Shown piece by piece: positions 38,876 to 48,771 of a stretch of 64,000 nucleotides of DNA; position 1 is the first letter of the stretch; each line of letters begins with the position of its first letter. Below the pieces are notes generated by a model. That model did no database searches. It was not told where the DNA came from and saw only the letters and a program-made list of their open reading frames with translations. The translations under genes and the position numbers were made by a program. Source of the stretch: Kaistia geumhonensis. GTDB taxonomy: Bacteria > Pseudomonadota > Alphaproteobacteria > Rhizobiales > Kaistiaceae. The DNA lies in NCBI RefSeq assembly GCF_030815145.1, contig NZ_JAUSWJ010000001.1, forward strand, positions 682,001 through 746,000, in the 5' to 3' direction.

Positions 38876-39958
38876 TCAGCCGGCAAGGCGCTTCATCGAG
38901 GCCGCCGGCAGGATGGAGATGGTGGACAGGGTTCTGTCCGCAAAGGTGATCATTTCCTCGGCACGGGCGACGACGGCCTCCAGCGGCACGTCCTCCGTCC
39001 GGCGCGACCCGAAATCGCGCGCAGATGCCGACCAGTGGTAGGGCGTGACCGGTCGCCATCGCCGCAGATCCGTCGCGCCGGAAATCGTCACGAGCGGCCG
39101 TCCGGTCGTGGCGACGAGATGACCGATGCCGCCCTCGACCGTGACGCTGCCGACCGCCCGCGCGGCCAGCGCGTGAAAAAGCCAGGGCAGATCCCCCGTC
39201 CCGCGCACCGAGCGCATATCCACCACGGCCGTCCCCGGCAATTCGCGCTCGATCCAGGCCCGTTCGCCGAGCTCCTGCGGGCCCACGGCAAAGAGCGGCT
39301 GCACGCCCCGCGTCGCGAGGTGCCGCGCGAGCGCGACCCAGTTGGCCGGCGGCCAGGCCTTCGGCGAATGCGCCGTGCCGGGCGCGAGCAGCACGAAGCG
39401 TGCGCCCTCGGGCATCACGCGCTCGGCCGCGAGAGCGGCCGCACCGCCGACCGCGACGAACGGATCGAAAGGCAGCAGCCGGCCGGCGGCCAGTTCGACC
39501 GCCCGGTGGAACCTGCGGCTGTTACTTTCCGGCCGTGCCTCGAAGGAGGCGCGAAATCCACGGCGCAGCCCATAAAGAGCGACATTGGCGACATAGCGCA
39601 GGCGAATGCCCGCGGTCGCGACGAAGCTCCAGGCAGCCCCCATGTTGGAGCGAAGATCGATCACGATCTCGACATTGCCAACACCACGGATGATGTCGCG
39701 GACGGGTCGCGGGCCGCGCGTCAGCGACTGGCCTTCGATGATCTCGTCCACGAGTTCCGCAGCGAGGGATGCCAGCGGACCGAGCAGGCTCGACGACCAG
39801 CGGCAGACATGCACGATGCGGTGGGCCGGGAAGGCGATGCGCAGCGCGCGATAGCCGGCGATGCGCGTCAGCGCATCGCCCATCGCCTCGCCGGTGCTGA
39901 GCACGAGCGCCACGGGGCGCCGGTCCGCAAACGCGGCACTGATCGCTCCAGCGGACAT
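38876..39958 (-). CDS. Glycosyltransferase family 9 (heptosyltransferase-like) inside the suf operon
   Basis: 360 aa, GT-B fold. The N-terminal half has ALVLSTGEAMGDALTRIAGYRAL, then VEIVIDLRSNMGAAWSF. The C-terminal half has the ADP-heptose-type signature FVLLAPGTAHSPKAWPPANWVALA and VTVEGGIGHLVATTGRPLVTISGATD. Such enzymes add heptose or a related sugar to LPS core in the cytoplasm. The gene lies 3 nt after sufB and 23 nt before sufC in the same direction, with no break in the operon. No link to Fe-S assembly is known; position suggests co-expression under iron control. The sugar and acceptor are unknown. Confidence 0.82.
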   Translation of the reverse strand: MSAGAISAAFADRRPVALVLSTGEAMGDALTRIAGYRALRIAFPAHRIVHVCRWSSSLLGPLASLAAELVDEIIEGQSLTRGPRPVRDIIRGVGNVEIVIDLRSNMGAAWSFVATAGIRLRYVANVALYGLRRGFRASFEARPESNSRRFHRAVELAAGRLLPFDPFVAVGGAAALAAERVMPEGARFVLLAPGTAHSPKAWPPANWVALARHLATRGVQPLFAVGPQELGERAWIERELPGTAVVDMRSVRGTGDLPWLFHALAARAVGSVTVEGGIGHLVATTGRPLVTISGATDLRRWRPVTPYHWSASARDFGSRRTEDVPLEAVVARAEEMITFADRTLSTISILPAASMKRLAG

Positions 39959-39961
39959 CGG

Positions 39962-41440
<1,479 letters not shown>

Positions 41441-41488
41441 TTCCAACTCCGTCGCCGCGGTTTCAAGAACCGCGGTTTCCGCGATGAC

Positions 41489-42646
41489 TTATGCGGCCCT
41501 CGTCGCGCCCGGCACCAGCCGTTGCACGATTCTGGCCCACGCCTCATCGAACCTATCTATGTCGTCGCGCCCGGTTTCCCAACCGAAGCTGACGCGGATC
41601 ACTGATGCGGCCAGCGCATCGCCGAGCCCCATCGCCTTCATCACATGCGAGACCTGCACCTTGCCGGAGGAGCAGGCCGAGCCGGCCGACAGCGCAATGC
41701 CTTCGAGATCGAAGGCAATGACCAGCGTTTCCGCCCTTGCCCCTTCGAGCGCCAGCGCCGCTGTCTGCGGCAGCCGCTCGGCACCGGCGCCAACAAGCAC
41801 GGCGCCCGGCAGCACGGAAAGCCCATCGCGCCAGCGCCGCCATTCTTCCGCGCGGCCGAGATCGGCGGCCGCGGCCTCTGCCGCCGCACCGAAGCCGACG
41901 ATGCCGGCGACGTTCTGCGTTCCGGCGCGCGCGTTCTTCTCCTGCCCGCCGCCGGTCAGCAGCGGAACGGGCGAGACGAGATCGCCGCCAAGCACGATCG
42001 CGCCGACGCCCTGCGGGCCGCCGAGCTTGTGCGCCGAGAGCGTCAGGAAGTCGACGCCGAGCGCGGCGATATCGACCGGAATGCGGCCGGCAGCCTGTGT
42101 CGCGTCGCTGTGCACCAGCGCGCCGAACCGCCGGGCGATGCCCGCGACCGCGGCGACCGGCTGGATCACACCGGTCTCGTTGTTGGCGAGCATCACGGAG
42201 ACGAGCGCCCGCCTGCCCTCGCCCGCGAGCGCGGCCAGCTTCGTTTCGAGATCGTCGAGGCGGACGACGCCCTCGCGATCGACCGCGATCGTCCGAACGG
42301 CCTCGGGCGGGAAGCGCCCGCCGGCCATAACGGAGGGATGCTCGGTGGCGCCGATGAAGAGTGCGTCCAGTTCCAGCATGCCGCCGCCGACCCGCTGCAG
42401 CGGCGAGAGCACGGTAGCGTTCGCCTCGGTGCCTCCCGACGTCATGACCACGCGATCCGCGGAACCGCCGACCAGGGCCGCCACCTGGCGCCGCGCCGTC
42501 TCGATCCGCCCGCGCGCCGCGCGCCCCTCGGCATGCACGGACGAGGCATTGCCGACCGATCCGAGCGCGTCGATCATGGCGGCACGGGCCTCCGGCCGCA
42601 GCGGCGCCCCGGCATTGTGATCGAGATAGATGCGCGCCCGCGTCAA
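41489..42646 (-). CDS. sufS2: Cysteine desulfurase, NifS/IscS type (SufS2), first gene of the suf operon
   Basis: 385 aa group I desulfurase. Seen are IYLDHNAGAPLRPEARAAM, MTSGGTEANATVL, the PLP lysine in LTLSAHKLGGPQGVGAIV and the active-site loop SAGSACSSGKVQVSHVM. The start is a TTG at 42646 with a strong GGAGG five to six bases upstream; upstream residues of the open frame do not resemble the family. In Agrobacterium-type operons this gene is sufS2. The promoter lies about 150 nt upstream, leaving a long untranslated leader. Confidence 0.93.
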   Translation of the reverse strand: MTRARIYLDHNAGAPLRPEARAAMIDALGSVGNASSVHAEGRAARGRIETARRQVAALVGGSADRVVMTSGGTEANATVLSPLQRVGGGMLELDALFIGATEHPSVMAGGRFPPEAVRTIAVDREGVVRLDDLETKLAALAGEGRRALVSVMLANNETGVIQPVAAVAGIARRFGALVHSDATQAAGRIPVDIAALGVDFLTLSAHKLGGPQGVGAIVLGGDLVSPVPLLTGGGQEKNARAGTQNVAGIVGFGAAAEAAAADLGRAEEWRRWRDGLSVLPGAVLVGAGAERLPQTAALALEGARAETLVIAFDLEGIALSAGSACSSGKVQVSHVMKAMGLGDALAASVIRVSFGWETGRDDIDRFDEAWARIVQRLVPGATRAA

Positions 42647-42783
42647 ACCCGCCTCCAGGCGCCGGTGACCCCGGCGCGGATGCGGCCCGCCCGCCGGGCG
42701 GCCGCTTGTCTCATTATGCTTGAAATCCGAGCCCCGCATCATGCTACAAGGCCGGCTTCAAAGGCCGGGTCGCCCCGGCTCCG

Positions 42784-42798
42784 TTCGAATTGTTCTAA
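42784..42798. promoter_or_regulatory. Irr-type iron control box (ICE-like)
   Basis: On the minus strand TTAGAACAATTCGAA, one base off the TTAGAA-N3-TTCTAA iron control element bound by Irr in rhizobia. It lies just over the predicted leftward transcription start of the suf operon (about 42795). Confidence 0.6.
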
Positions 42799-42801
42799 GG
42801 T

Positions 42802-42830
42802 GTTCTAGAAACCCTGAACATCATAGTCAA
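42802..42830 (-). promoter_or_regulatory. Promoter of the suf operon
   Basis: Leftward -35 TTGACT (complement of 42825-42830), spacer of 17, -10 TAGAAC (complement of 42802-42807). Overlaps the two iron-box candidates. The start would be near 42795. Confidence 0.62.
42815..42829. promoter_or_regulatory. RirA/IRO-type box (TGA-N9-TCA)
   Basis: TGAACATCATAGTCA fits the TGA-N9-TCA pattern described for RirA targets. It covers the -35 element and spacer of the suf promoter, where a bound repressor would block transcription. The short pattern is expected by chance fairly often; location is the main support. Confidence 0.5.
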
Positions 42831-42895
42831 GTTCAAAGACCGGCCGCCCGGGGGCGCGTCCGGCGGCTGAACATGCGAGAGGTGCGACGCACTCC

Positions 42896-43552
42896 ATGCC
42901 CGAAATCATCTTCACCGGCCCGGCGGGCCGCATCGAGGGGCGCTTCCAGCCGTCCAAGACCAAGAATGGCCCGATCGCCATCATCCTGCATCCGCACCCG
43001 CAGTTCGGCGGCACGATGAACAACGCGATCACCTACCAGTTGTTCTACATGTTCGCGAAGCGCGGCTTCGCGGTGCTGCGCTTCAATTTCCGCGGCGTCG
43101 GCCGCAGCCAGGGCGAGTTCGACCACGGCGAGGGCGAGCTCTCAGATGCCGCCTCGGCGCTCGACTGGGTGCAGACGGTTCATCCCGACGCGCGCGCCTG
43201 CTGGGTGGCCGGCTTCTCGTTCGGCGCCTGGATCGGCATGCAGCTCTTGATGCGCCGTCCGGAGATCGAGGGCTTCATCTCGATCGCGCCGCAGGCCAAT
43301 CTCTACGACTTCTCCTTCCTCGCGCCCTGCCCGTCCTCGGGCCTCATCATTCACGGGGACCAGGACAAGGTTGCGCCGCCGAAGGACGTGCAGACCCTCG
43401 TCGACAAGCTGAAGACGCAGAAGGGCATCACCGTCGAGCAGCAGATCATGCCCGGCGCCAACCACTTCTTCGAGGGCCAGGTCGAGCCGCTGATCGATAT
43501 CTGCGGCAACTATGTCGACAAGCGGCTTAAGGCGATCACCGAAGCCGCGTGA
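42896..43552 (+). CDS. Alpha/beta hydrolase
   Basis: 218 aa. The nucleophile elbow is GFSFGAWIG (Ser near residue 110), with the oxyanion-side HPHPQFGGTMNNAITYQLF and FNFRGVGRSQGEFDHGEGE before it; the catalytic Asp is probably in HGDQDKVAPPKDV and His in GANHFFEG. It matches the dienelactone-hydrolase-like alpha/beta hydrolase group seen in alphaproteobacteria near suf genes. The substrate is unknown. It is divergent from sufS2 and starts about 67 nt from the IRO-type box, so its promoter shares that intergenic region. Confidence 0.88.
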   Translation: MPEIIFTGPAGRIEGRFQPSKTKNGPIAIILHPHPQFGGTMNNAITYQLFYMFAKRGFAVLRFNFRGVGRSQGEFDHGEGELSDAASALDWVQTVHPDARACWVAGFSFGAWIGMQLLMRRPEIEGFISIAPQANLYDFSFLAPCPSSGLIIHGDQDKVAPPKDVQTLVDKLKTQKGITVEQQIMPGANHFFEGQVEPLIDICGNYVDKRLKAITEAA

Positions 43553-43631
43553 TCGCACCGGCCGCGCTTGCGCTGCATCAAGGCCGCGCCGGCGCTGCGC
43601 GCCAGGATGGTGCCTCCTCACGGAGGCACCC

Positions 43632-44243
43632 ATGGCCCTTCCATCTGAATACGCCCGGTTCGGCTACCGGTGGGCACTGGCGGCGCTGGTTTTCAGCCTC
43701 GGCTACGGCGTGCCGCAGATCCTTCAGGTCGCCGGCGTCCTCACTTTCCCGCTCGACGAGATCCTGATCTTCGCGCCCTCGCTGGCGCTCGCGCCGAGCT
43801 TCGTGCTGGCGATGGCCGGGCTGCACGCGACGCGCTTGCCCGCCGGCGACCCGAGGACGCTCGGCGCCATCGGCCTCGCGATCATGTATGCGACACTCGT
43901 CAGCAGCGTCTACGCGATCCAGCTCTCCGCCGTCATTCCCGGCAAGCTCGCCGGCGACAGCATGATCGCGACGCTCTTCTCCTGTTGCGGCCAGGGCCAG
44001 CCGCTCACCGCGGTCGACCTGACGGGCTACACACTCATGAGCCTTTCGACCCTCGTCGCCGCGCCGGCGATCCAGCCGCGGGCGACCCGACTCGCCATGA
44101 TCGCCAACGGACTGATCGCGCCGTTCCTGATCCTCCAGACCGCCTGGCCGGGGCTGATCTGGATCGGCGCGCTGTGGCTCGTGACCTTCCCGCTGGCGAT
44201 GGGGCTTCTGGCGCGCGACCAGTGGCGGCTGTCCTTGAGCTAG
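43632..44243 (+). CDS. Polytopic membrane protein of unknown function
   Basis: 203 aa with about six hydrophobic helices: for example ALAALVFSLGYGVPQILQVAGVL, EILIFAPSLALAPSFVLAMAGL and GLIWIGALWLVTFPLAMGLL. The ATG at 43632 has GGAGG six bases upstream. A loop with cysteines (FSCCGQGQPL) lies between helices three and four. I do not recognise the family. Its last 4 bases overlap the convergent antiporter gene. Confidence 0.78.
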   Translation: MALPSEYARFGYRWALAALVFSLGYGVPQILQVAGVLTFPLDEILIFAPSLALAPSFVLAMAGLHATRLPAGDPRTLGAIGLAIMYATLVSSVYAIQLSAVIPGKLAGDSMIATLFSCCGQGQPLTAVDLTGYTLMSLSTLVAAPAIQPRATRLAMIANGLIAPFLILQTAWPGLIWIGALWLVTFPLAMGLLARDQWRLSLS

Positions 44244-46126
44244 ACCTCGGCTCCACCATCCCCGGTGCCGTCATCCCGCGCGAGGCCGGTCACGGCGGCG
44301 GCGAGAGCGGCAGCCTGCGCGGCGGCCTGCGCAGCGGCGCGGCGCGTCTTGCGCGCCTTGAGATAGGCGACGATGTCGCGCCAGTTCTGGAAGAGCGGCA
44401 GCTTGCGCGGCGGCGCCCGTCGCTCGAGCGCGAGGCCGACTTCGGCGATCTGGTCGTCGTCGTCGAGGCGGCGGACGATCAGATCGACGGGGCCCACCGC
44501 GACGCGGTCGCCCTCCTCGAGATCGCCGCCGAGACTGCGGCGCATCATCGCCGCGACGGGCTCGCTGCCGTCGCCGTCACCCACTTCGAAGCCATAGGCC
44601 TCGGCGAGGTCGGCAACGCGGATGTCGGGATCGATCGCGAAATCGCCGAACAGGACTGCGCTGTCGGTGCCTCCGGAGGGTCGCGCGAAGAGTTGGTCGA
44701 GCAGCCGGATATGTTCGGTCGCAGCGACGATATAGACCTGATCGCCCGGCTGAAGCGGGCCGGCCGCCTCAAACCGCAGCGAACGGCCGTCGCGCAGGAT
44801 GAGCGCCGGGCGAGCCCAGCGCGGGATGCGCCTGCCGCGGCCGACGGCGCTGTCGGGCGCCACGCGATAGGTGACGACCTCATGGTCGCCGCGCCCGGGA
44901 AGTTCGAGGTCGATGCGTTCGACGCGGCCATAGCGGGCCGGAACCACCAGCCCCAGGAACCGCGCCACCGGGGCGATCGTCCAGCCCTGCAGAACGAGCG
45001 AACAGAGGACGACGATGAAGGCGACGTTGAACATCGCCTGACCGTGCGCGACGCCGCCGACCATCGGCAGGATCGCGAGCAGGATCGACACGGCGCCTCG
45101 GAGGCCGACCCAGGCCATGAATGCGGTCTCGTTGCGCGAGAAGCCGAACGGGATCAGCGACATCCAGACGGCGACAGGCCGCGCGATGAAGATGAGCACC
45201 GCCGCAACGGCGATCGCCGGCAGCAGCACCTGGCCGAACTCGTGCGGCGTCGCGAGGAGGCCGAGCGTCAGAAACATGGCGATCTGCGCCAGCCAGCTCA
45301 TGCCCTGCAGAACGCGGCGCACGGCGAGCACTTGGCGCATGCGCATGTTGCCGGCGACAAGACCGGCGACATAGACCGCGAGGAAGCCGCTCGCCTGCGC
45401 CATTCCGGTAGCGGCGAAGAGGGCGAGCACCAGCGCGATCAGGAGGATTGGGTAGAGCGCCGCCTCGAGCTCGACCCGGTTGACGATACGCACGATGACA
45501 TAGCCGCCGATCAGACCGGTGATCGTCCCGAGGCCGATCTGCAGGAAGAACGACCGAAGCAGGCTCAGCACGGCCTCACCCTCGCCCGCCGCAGCCGTGG
45601 CGAGGCCGACCAGCGCCATGGTGAGGAAGATCGCCATCGGGTCGTTCGAGCCCGATTCAACTTCCAGCGAGGACCGGACGCGGTCGCGCAGCGTGATGCC
45701 GCCGACGCGGAGCAGGAAGAAGACCGCCGCGGCATCGGTCGAGGCGACGATCGAGCCGAGCAGAAGCGCGGAAATCCAGCTCCAGCCGAAGACGAGACGG
45801 GCGGCGGCGCCAACGATGACGGCGGTGATGATCACGCCGACCGTCGCCAGCGTGAGGGCCGGCAGCGCCGCCACGCGGAAGGAGGAAAAACGCGTCTCGA
45901 AACCGCTCTCGAACAGGATGACGGCGAGCGCGATCGATCCGATGAAATAGGCGACGCGCGCATCGTCGAAGCGAATGCCGAGCCCGTCCTCGCCGGCGAC
46001 GAGGCCGAGCAGCAGGAAGACGAGCAGCAGCGGCGCGCCGAAGCGCGTCGAGAAGATCGAGGTGAAGACCGCGACGCCGACGAGCAGCGATCCGATCAGG
46101 ATGGCGAGGTATGTGGTCTCGATCAT
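44240..46126 (-). CDS. CPA1-family K+/H+ (or Na+/H+) antiporter, CvrA/NhaP2 type
   Basis: 628 aa. About 12-13 membrane helices occupy residues 1-390, with the ion-site region LLGSIVASTDAAAVFFLL and SSLEVESGSNDPMAIFLT typical of CPA1. A cytoplasmic TrkA-C-like domain (about 400-490, EVVTYRVAPDSAVGRGRRI) and a CorC/HlyC-like C-terminal part (about 520-600) follow, the layout of NhaP2/CvrA. It exports K+ or Na+ in exchange for protons. The tail is Ala-rich. It has its own promoter region in the 166 bp before anmK. Confidence 0.9.
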   Translation of the reverse strand: MIETTYLAILIGSLLVGVAVFTSIFSTRFGAPLLLVFLLLGLVAGEDGLGIRFDDARVAYFIGSIALAVILFESGFETRFSSFRVAALPALTLATVGVIITAVIVGAAARLVFGWSWISALLLGSIVASTDAAAVFFLLRVGGITLRDRVRSSLEVESGSNDPMAIFLTMALVGLATAAAGEGEAVLSLLRSFFLQIGLGTITGLIGGYVIVRIVNRVELEAALYPILLIALVLALFAATGMAQASGFLAVYVAGLVAGNMRMRQVLAVRRVLQGMSWLAQIAMFLTLGLLATPHEFGQVLLPAIAVAAVLIFIARPVAVWMSLIPFGFSRNETAFMAWVGLRGAVSILLAILPMVGGVAHGQAMFNVAFIVVLCSLVLQGWTIAPVARFLGLVVPARYGRVERIDLELPGRGDHEVVTYRVAPDSAVGRGRRIPRWARPALILRDGRSLRFEAAGPLQPGDQVYIVAATEHIRLLDQLFARPSGGTDSAVLFGDFAIDPDIRVADLAEAYGFEVGDGDGSEPVAAMMRRSLGGDLEEGDRVAVGPVDLIVRRLDDDDQIAEVGLALERRAPPRKLPLFQNWRDIVAYLKARKTRRAAAQAAAQAAALAAAVTGLARDDGTGDGGAEV

Positions 46127-46292
46127 GTCGGGCGGCGGCCCCGCTCTCTTCGCAGCATGGGAGGGTCGACAGGCCGGATCGCGGCCGGCCGCGACCCACC
46201 CGCAGTATCAGGTCAGAATAAACGGACAGACGCTGAAAATGTGGCCGAACCGAGTGGTTCGATCGTGAGCGCAGCGTGTGCGGCGCCGGCTG

Positions 46293-47393
46293 TCAAGGCC
46301 GCACGAGAATTCCGCCGGTCATGGGATGCGGACAGCCGGTCGTCTCGGGGAAACTGATGGGCAGGCCGGCCACATGCCGGGCGGCCAGATAGGCGAAGGC
46401 CTGCGCCTCGATGAAGTCGACCGACCAGCCATGCGCGTCGGCCGTCGTGACGGGTACGCCGCCCATCGTTTCGAGATTTCGGAGGATCGCCGGATTGTGC
46501 GCTCCGCCGCCGCAGACGACGATCGCATCGGCGCCGCCGGCGAGGTCGATGGCGCGGACGATGGCCTCCGCGGTGAAGGCGGCGAGCGTCGCCGCCGCGT
46601 CTTCCGTCGACAGCCGGGCCACGGGAGCGCGCGAGAAGGCATCGCGGTCGAGCGACTTCGGCGGCGGCAGGTCGAACCAGGGATGAGCGATGAGTTCGGC
46701 CAGCGTCTGCGCCTGCACCGTGCCGGCAAGCGAGAGCCGGCCGTCGCGATCCATCGCCGCGCCCGTGCGCTCGCGCACGAGATCGTCGATCAGCGCGTTG
46801 CCCGGCCCGGTATCGAAGGCGACCAGCGAGTCGTCGGCGCCCACGCGGGTGACATTGGCGACGCCGCCGATATTGACCACGGCGACATCGCCTTCGAGCC
46901 CTGCCGCGCGGACCAACGCGCGGTGGAAGATCGGCACCAGCGGTGCGCCCTGCCCGCCCGCCGCGACGTCGGCGGCGCGAAAATCATAGACGACGGGAAT
47001 GCCGAGCCGCCGCGCGAGCGCCGCGCCGTCGCCGATCTGCACCGTCAGCCGCCGATCCGGCGCATGGAAGACCGTCTGTCCGTGAAAGCCGACGAGCGTC
47101 ACGCGGCCGGCGTCGACATCGGCGCGCGCCAGCAGGCTTTCGACCGTCTCGGCATGGGCGTCGGTGACGATCCGCTCCGCCTCGGCGAGGACGCCGGGCC
47201 GGGCGTCGCGATCAGCGAGGCCCGCGGCCTCGGCGAGCGCTGCGCGGAGAACGGCCCTCTCGGCCACGCTATACGGGCGAAACGCCGTCGGGCCGAAGGC
47301 CTCGACGTCTTCCGCGTCGGTCGCGATCAGCGCGGCGTCGATGCCGTCCATCGACGTGCCGCTCATCAGGCCGAGGGCGACGATCCTGCGCAT
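46293..47393 (-). CDS. anmK: Anhydro-N-acetylmuramic acid kinase
   Basis: Converts anhydro-MurNAc from recycled peptidoglycan to MurNAc 6-phosphate. 366 aa. N-terminal LGLMSGTSMDGIDAALIATD, QTVFHAPDRRLTVQIGDGAALA, GGVANVTRVG, FDTGPGNALIDD and GGGAHNPAILRNL are diagnostic. It is divergent from the DAHP synthase leader region. A weak 6-bp hairpin CGAACC/GGTTCG at 46246-46261 lies 31 nt after its stop and could be its terminator. Confidence 0.95.
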   Translation of the reverse strand: MRRIVALGLMSGTSMDGIDAALIATDAEDVEAFGPTAFRPYSVAERAVLRAALAEAAGLADRDARPGVLAEAERIVTDAHAETVESLLARADVDAGRVTLVGFHGQTVFHAPDRRLTVQIGDGAALARRLGIPVVYDFRAADVAAGGQGAPLVPIFHRALVRAAGLEGDVAVVNIGGVANVTRVGADDSLVAFDTGPGNALIDDLVRERTGAAMDRDGRLSLAGTVQAQTLAELIAHPWFDLPPPKSLDRDAFSRAPVARLSTEDAAATLAAFTAEAIVRAIDLAGGADAIVVCGGGAHNPAILRNLETMGGVPVTTADAHGWSVDFIEAQAFAYLAARHVAGLPISFPETTGCPHPMTGGILVRP

Positions 47394-47462
47394 GATTCGG
47401 GTCTTTGTCCTTTGTCGTCGTGCCCTCTTTCGCGTCGCCCGGACGGCGCGTCAATCTTTGAG

Positions 47463-47491
47463 GTGACAAAGCCTAGCGGCTCGGCTATAGG
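47463..47491 (+). promoter_or_regulatory. Promoter of the aromatic leader peptide and DAHP synthase
   Basis: -35 GTGACA (47463-47468), 17-bp spacer, -10 TATAGG (47486-47491). The transcription start would fall about seven bases later, at or next to the leader peptide ATG (47499). Confidence 0.6.
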
Positions 47492-47498
47492 CTCGCTC

Positions 47499-47585
47499 AT
47501 GAACATCTCGGCCCGCGCCTTCTTCTTCGGCTGGTACTTTAGCTATTCGTCCCCGGCGGCGAAGGCAGGAGCGCGCGCAAACTAA
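47499..47585 (+). CDS. Aromatic-rich leader peptide of the DAHP synthase attenuator
   Basis: 28 codons. Residues 8-16 read FFFGWYFSY: four Phe, one Trp and two Tyr in nine codons, in the fashion of attenuator leader peptides, immediately before a terminator and the first enzyme of aromatic synthesis. No ribosome-binding site is visible and the predicted transcript starts at about the ATG, so it may be translated as a leaderless mRNA. Ribosome stalling when aromatic aminoacyl-tRNAs are scarce would favour read-through. It is part of the aroG mRNA, not an independent enzyme. Confidence 0.82.
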   Translation: MNISARAFFFGWYFSYSSPAAKAGARAN

Positions 47586-47608
47586 CCGAGCGAAGCATCC
47601 GACCCGAA

Positions 47609-47640
47609 GCCGCCAAACCGAGTTGGCGGCTTTTTTGTTT
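47609..47640 (+). terminator. Attenuator terminator before DAHP synthase
   Basis: Perfect 8-bp stem GCCGCCAA (47609-47616)/TTGGCGGC (47623-47630), loop ACCGAG, then TTTTTTGTTT. A GGCGGC at 47555-47560, just after the aromatic codons, can pair with 47609-47614 as a competing antiterminator. Confidence 0.82.
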
Positions 47641-47674
47641 GCCGCCGGCCGGGAAACTCCAAGGAGCCCGAACC

Positions 47675-48751
47675 GTGCCCGACACCACCGACGACCTGCG
47701 CATCCGCGAGATCAAGGAACTCTCGCGTCCCGCCGAGGTCATGGCCGAATTCCCCCGCACCGACGCCGCGAGCCGCACCGTTTCCGGTGCCCGACGCGCG
47801 CTGCACGCTATCCTGCATGGCAGCGACGACCGCCTCGCCGTCGTGATCGGCCCGTGCTCGATCCACGACCCCGCCGCAGCGATCGACTATGCGAAGCGCC
47901 TCCTTCCCGTCCGCGAGCGGCTGAAGGGCGAGCTCGAGATCATCATGCGCGTCTATTTCGAGAAGCCGCGCACCACGGTCGGCTGGAAGGGCCTCATCAA
48001 CGACCCCGATCTCGACGGCAGCTTCCACATCGACAAGGGCCTGCGCCTCGCCCGCGGCCTGCTGCTCGAAATCAACGATCTCGGCCTGCCGGCGGGCAGC
48101 GAGTTCCTCGACATGACGACCCCGCAGTATTTCGCCGATCTCGTCGGCTGGGGCGCCATCGGCGCGCGCACGACCGAGAGCCAGGTGCATCGCGAACTCG
48201 CTTCGGGCCTCTCCTGCCCGGTCGGCTTCAAGAACGGCACCGACGGCAATGTGCGCATCGCCGTCGACGCGGTGCTCTCCGCCTCGCAGCCGCATCATTT
48301 CCTGGCCGTGACGAAGGATGGCCGCTCGGCCATCGCGGCGACGACCGGCAATGACGACTGCCACATCATCCTGCGCGGCGGCAAGCAGCCGAACTACGAC
48401 GCCGCCAGCGTCGAGGCCGCGGCGGCCGAGCTCGTCAAGGCGAAGCTGGCGCCGGCGTTGATGATCGACGCAAGCCACGCCAACAGCCTCAAGAAGCCGG
48501 AGAACCAGCCGCGGGTGGTCGACGAGATCGCCGCACAGGTCGCGGCGGGCGACAAGCGCATCATGGGCGTGATGATCGAGAGCAACCTCGTCGCCGGCCG
48601 CCAGGACCTCGTTCCCGGCAAGCCGCTCGTCTATGGCCAGAGCATCACCGACGGCTGCATCGACTGGGCGACGTCGGAGGGTGTGCTGGAACGCCTCGCC
48701 GAAGCCGTGCGGCAGCGCCGCGCGGCGGAGCCGATCGCGCTCGCCGGCTGA
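47675..48751 (+). CDS. aroG: 3-deoxy-7-phosphoheptulonate synthase (DAHP synthase), class I
   Basis: First enzyme of the shikimate pathway, joining PEP and erythrose 4-phosphate. 358 aa. Family landmarks are RLAVVIGPCSIHDPAAAIDYA, MRVYFEKPRTTVGWKGLIND, SCPVGFKNGTDG, LRGGKQPNYD and DASHANSLKKPENQ. The start is GTG 47675 with AAGGAG eight bases upstream. Expression is predicted to be attenuated by the leader described at 47499-47640. Isozyme type (Phe, Tyr or Trp sensitive) cannot be told from the sequence; all three residues occur in the leader. tyrS follows, 100 nt later. Confidence 0.95.
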   Translation: MPDTTDDLRIREIKELSRPAEVMAEFPRTDAASRTVSGARRALHAILHGSDDRLAVVIGPCSIHDPAAAIDYAKRLLPVRERLKGELEIIMRVYFEKPRTTVGWKGLINDPDLDGSFHIDKGLRLARGLLLEINDLGLPAGSEFLDMTTPQYFADLVGWGAIGARTTESQVHRELASGLSCPVGFKNGTDGNVRIAVDAVLSASQPHHFLAVTKDGRSAIAATTGNDDCHIILRGGKQPNYDAASVEAAAAELVKAKLAPALMIDASHANSLKKPENQPRVVDEIAAQVAAGDKRIMGVMIESNLVAGRQDLVPGKPLVYGQSITDGCIDWATSEGVLERLAEAVRQRRAAEPIALAG

Positions 48752-48771
48752 AATCCCCGCCAATCCTCATG

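Noticed and set aside
46179-46194. Perfect 16-bp palindrome TCGCGGCCGGCCGCGA upstream of the antiporter
   Set aside because: In DNA of this GC content such GC palindromes arise by chance; no repetition or operator context was found.
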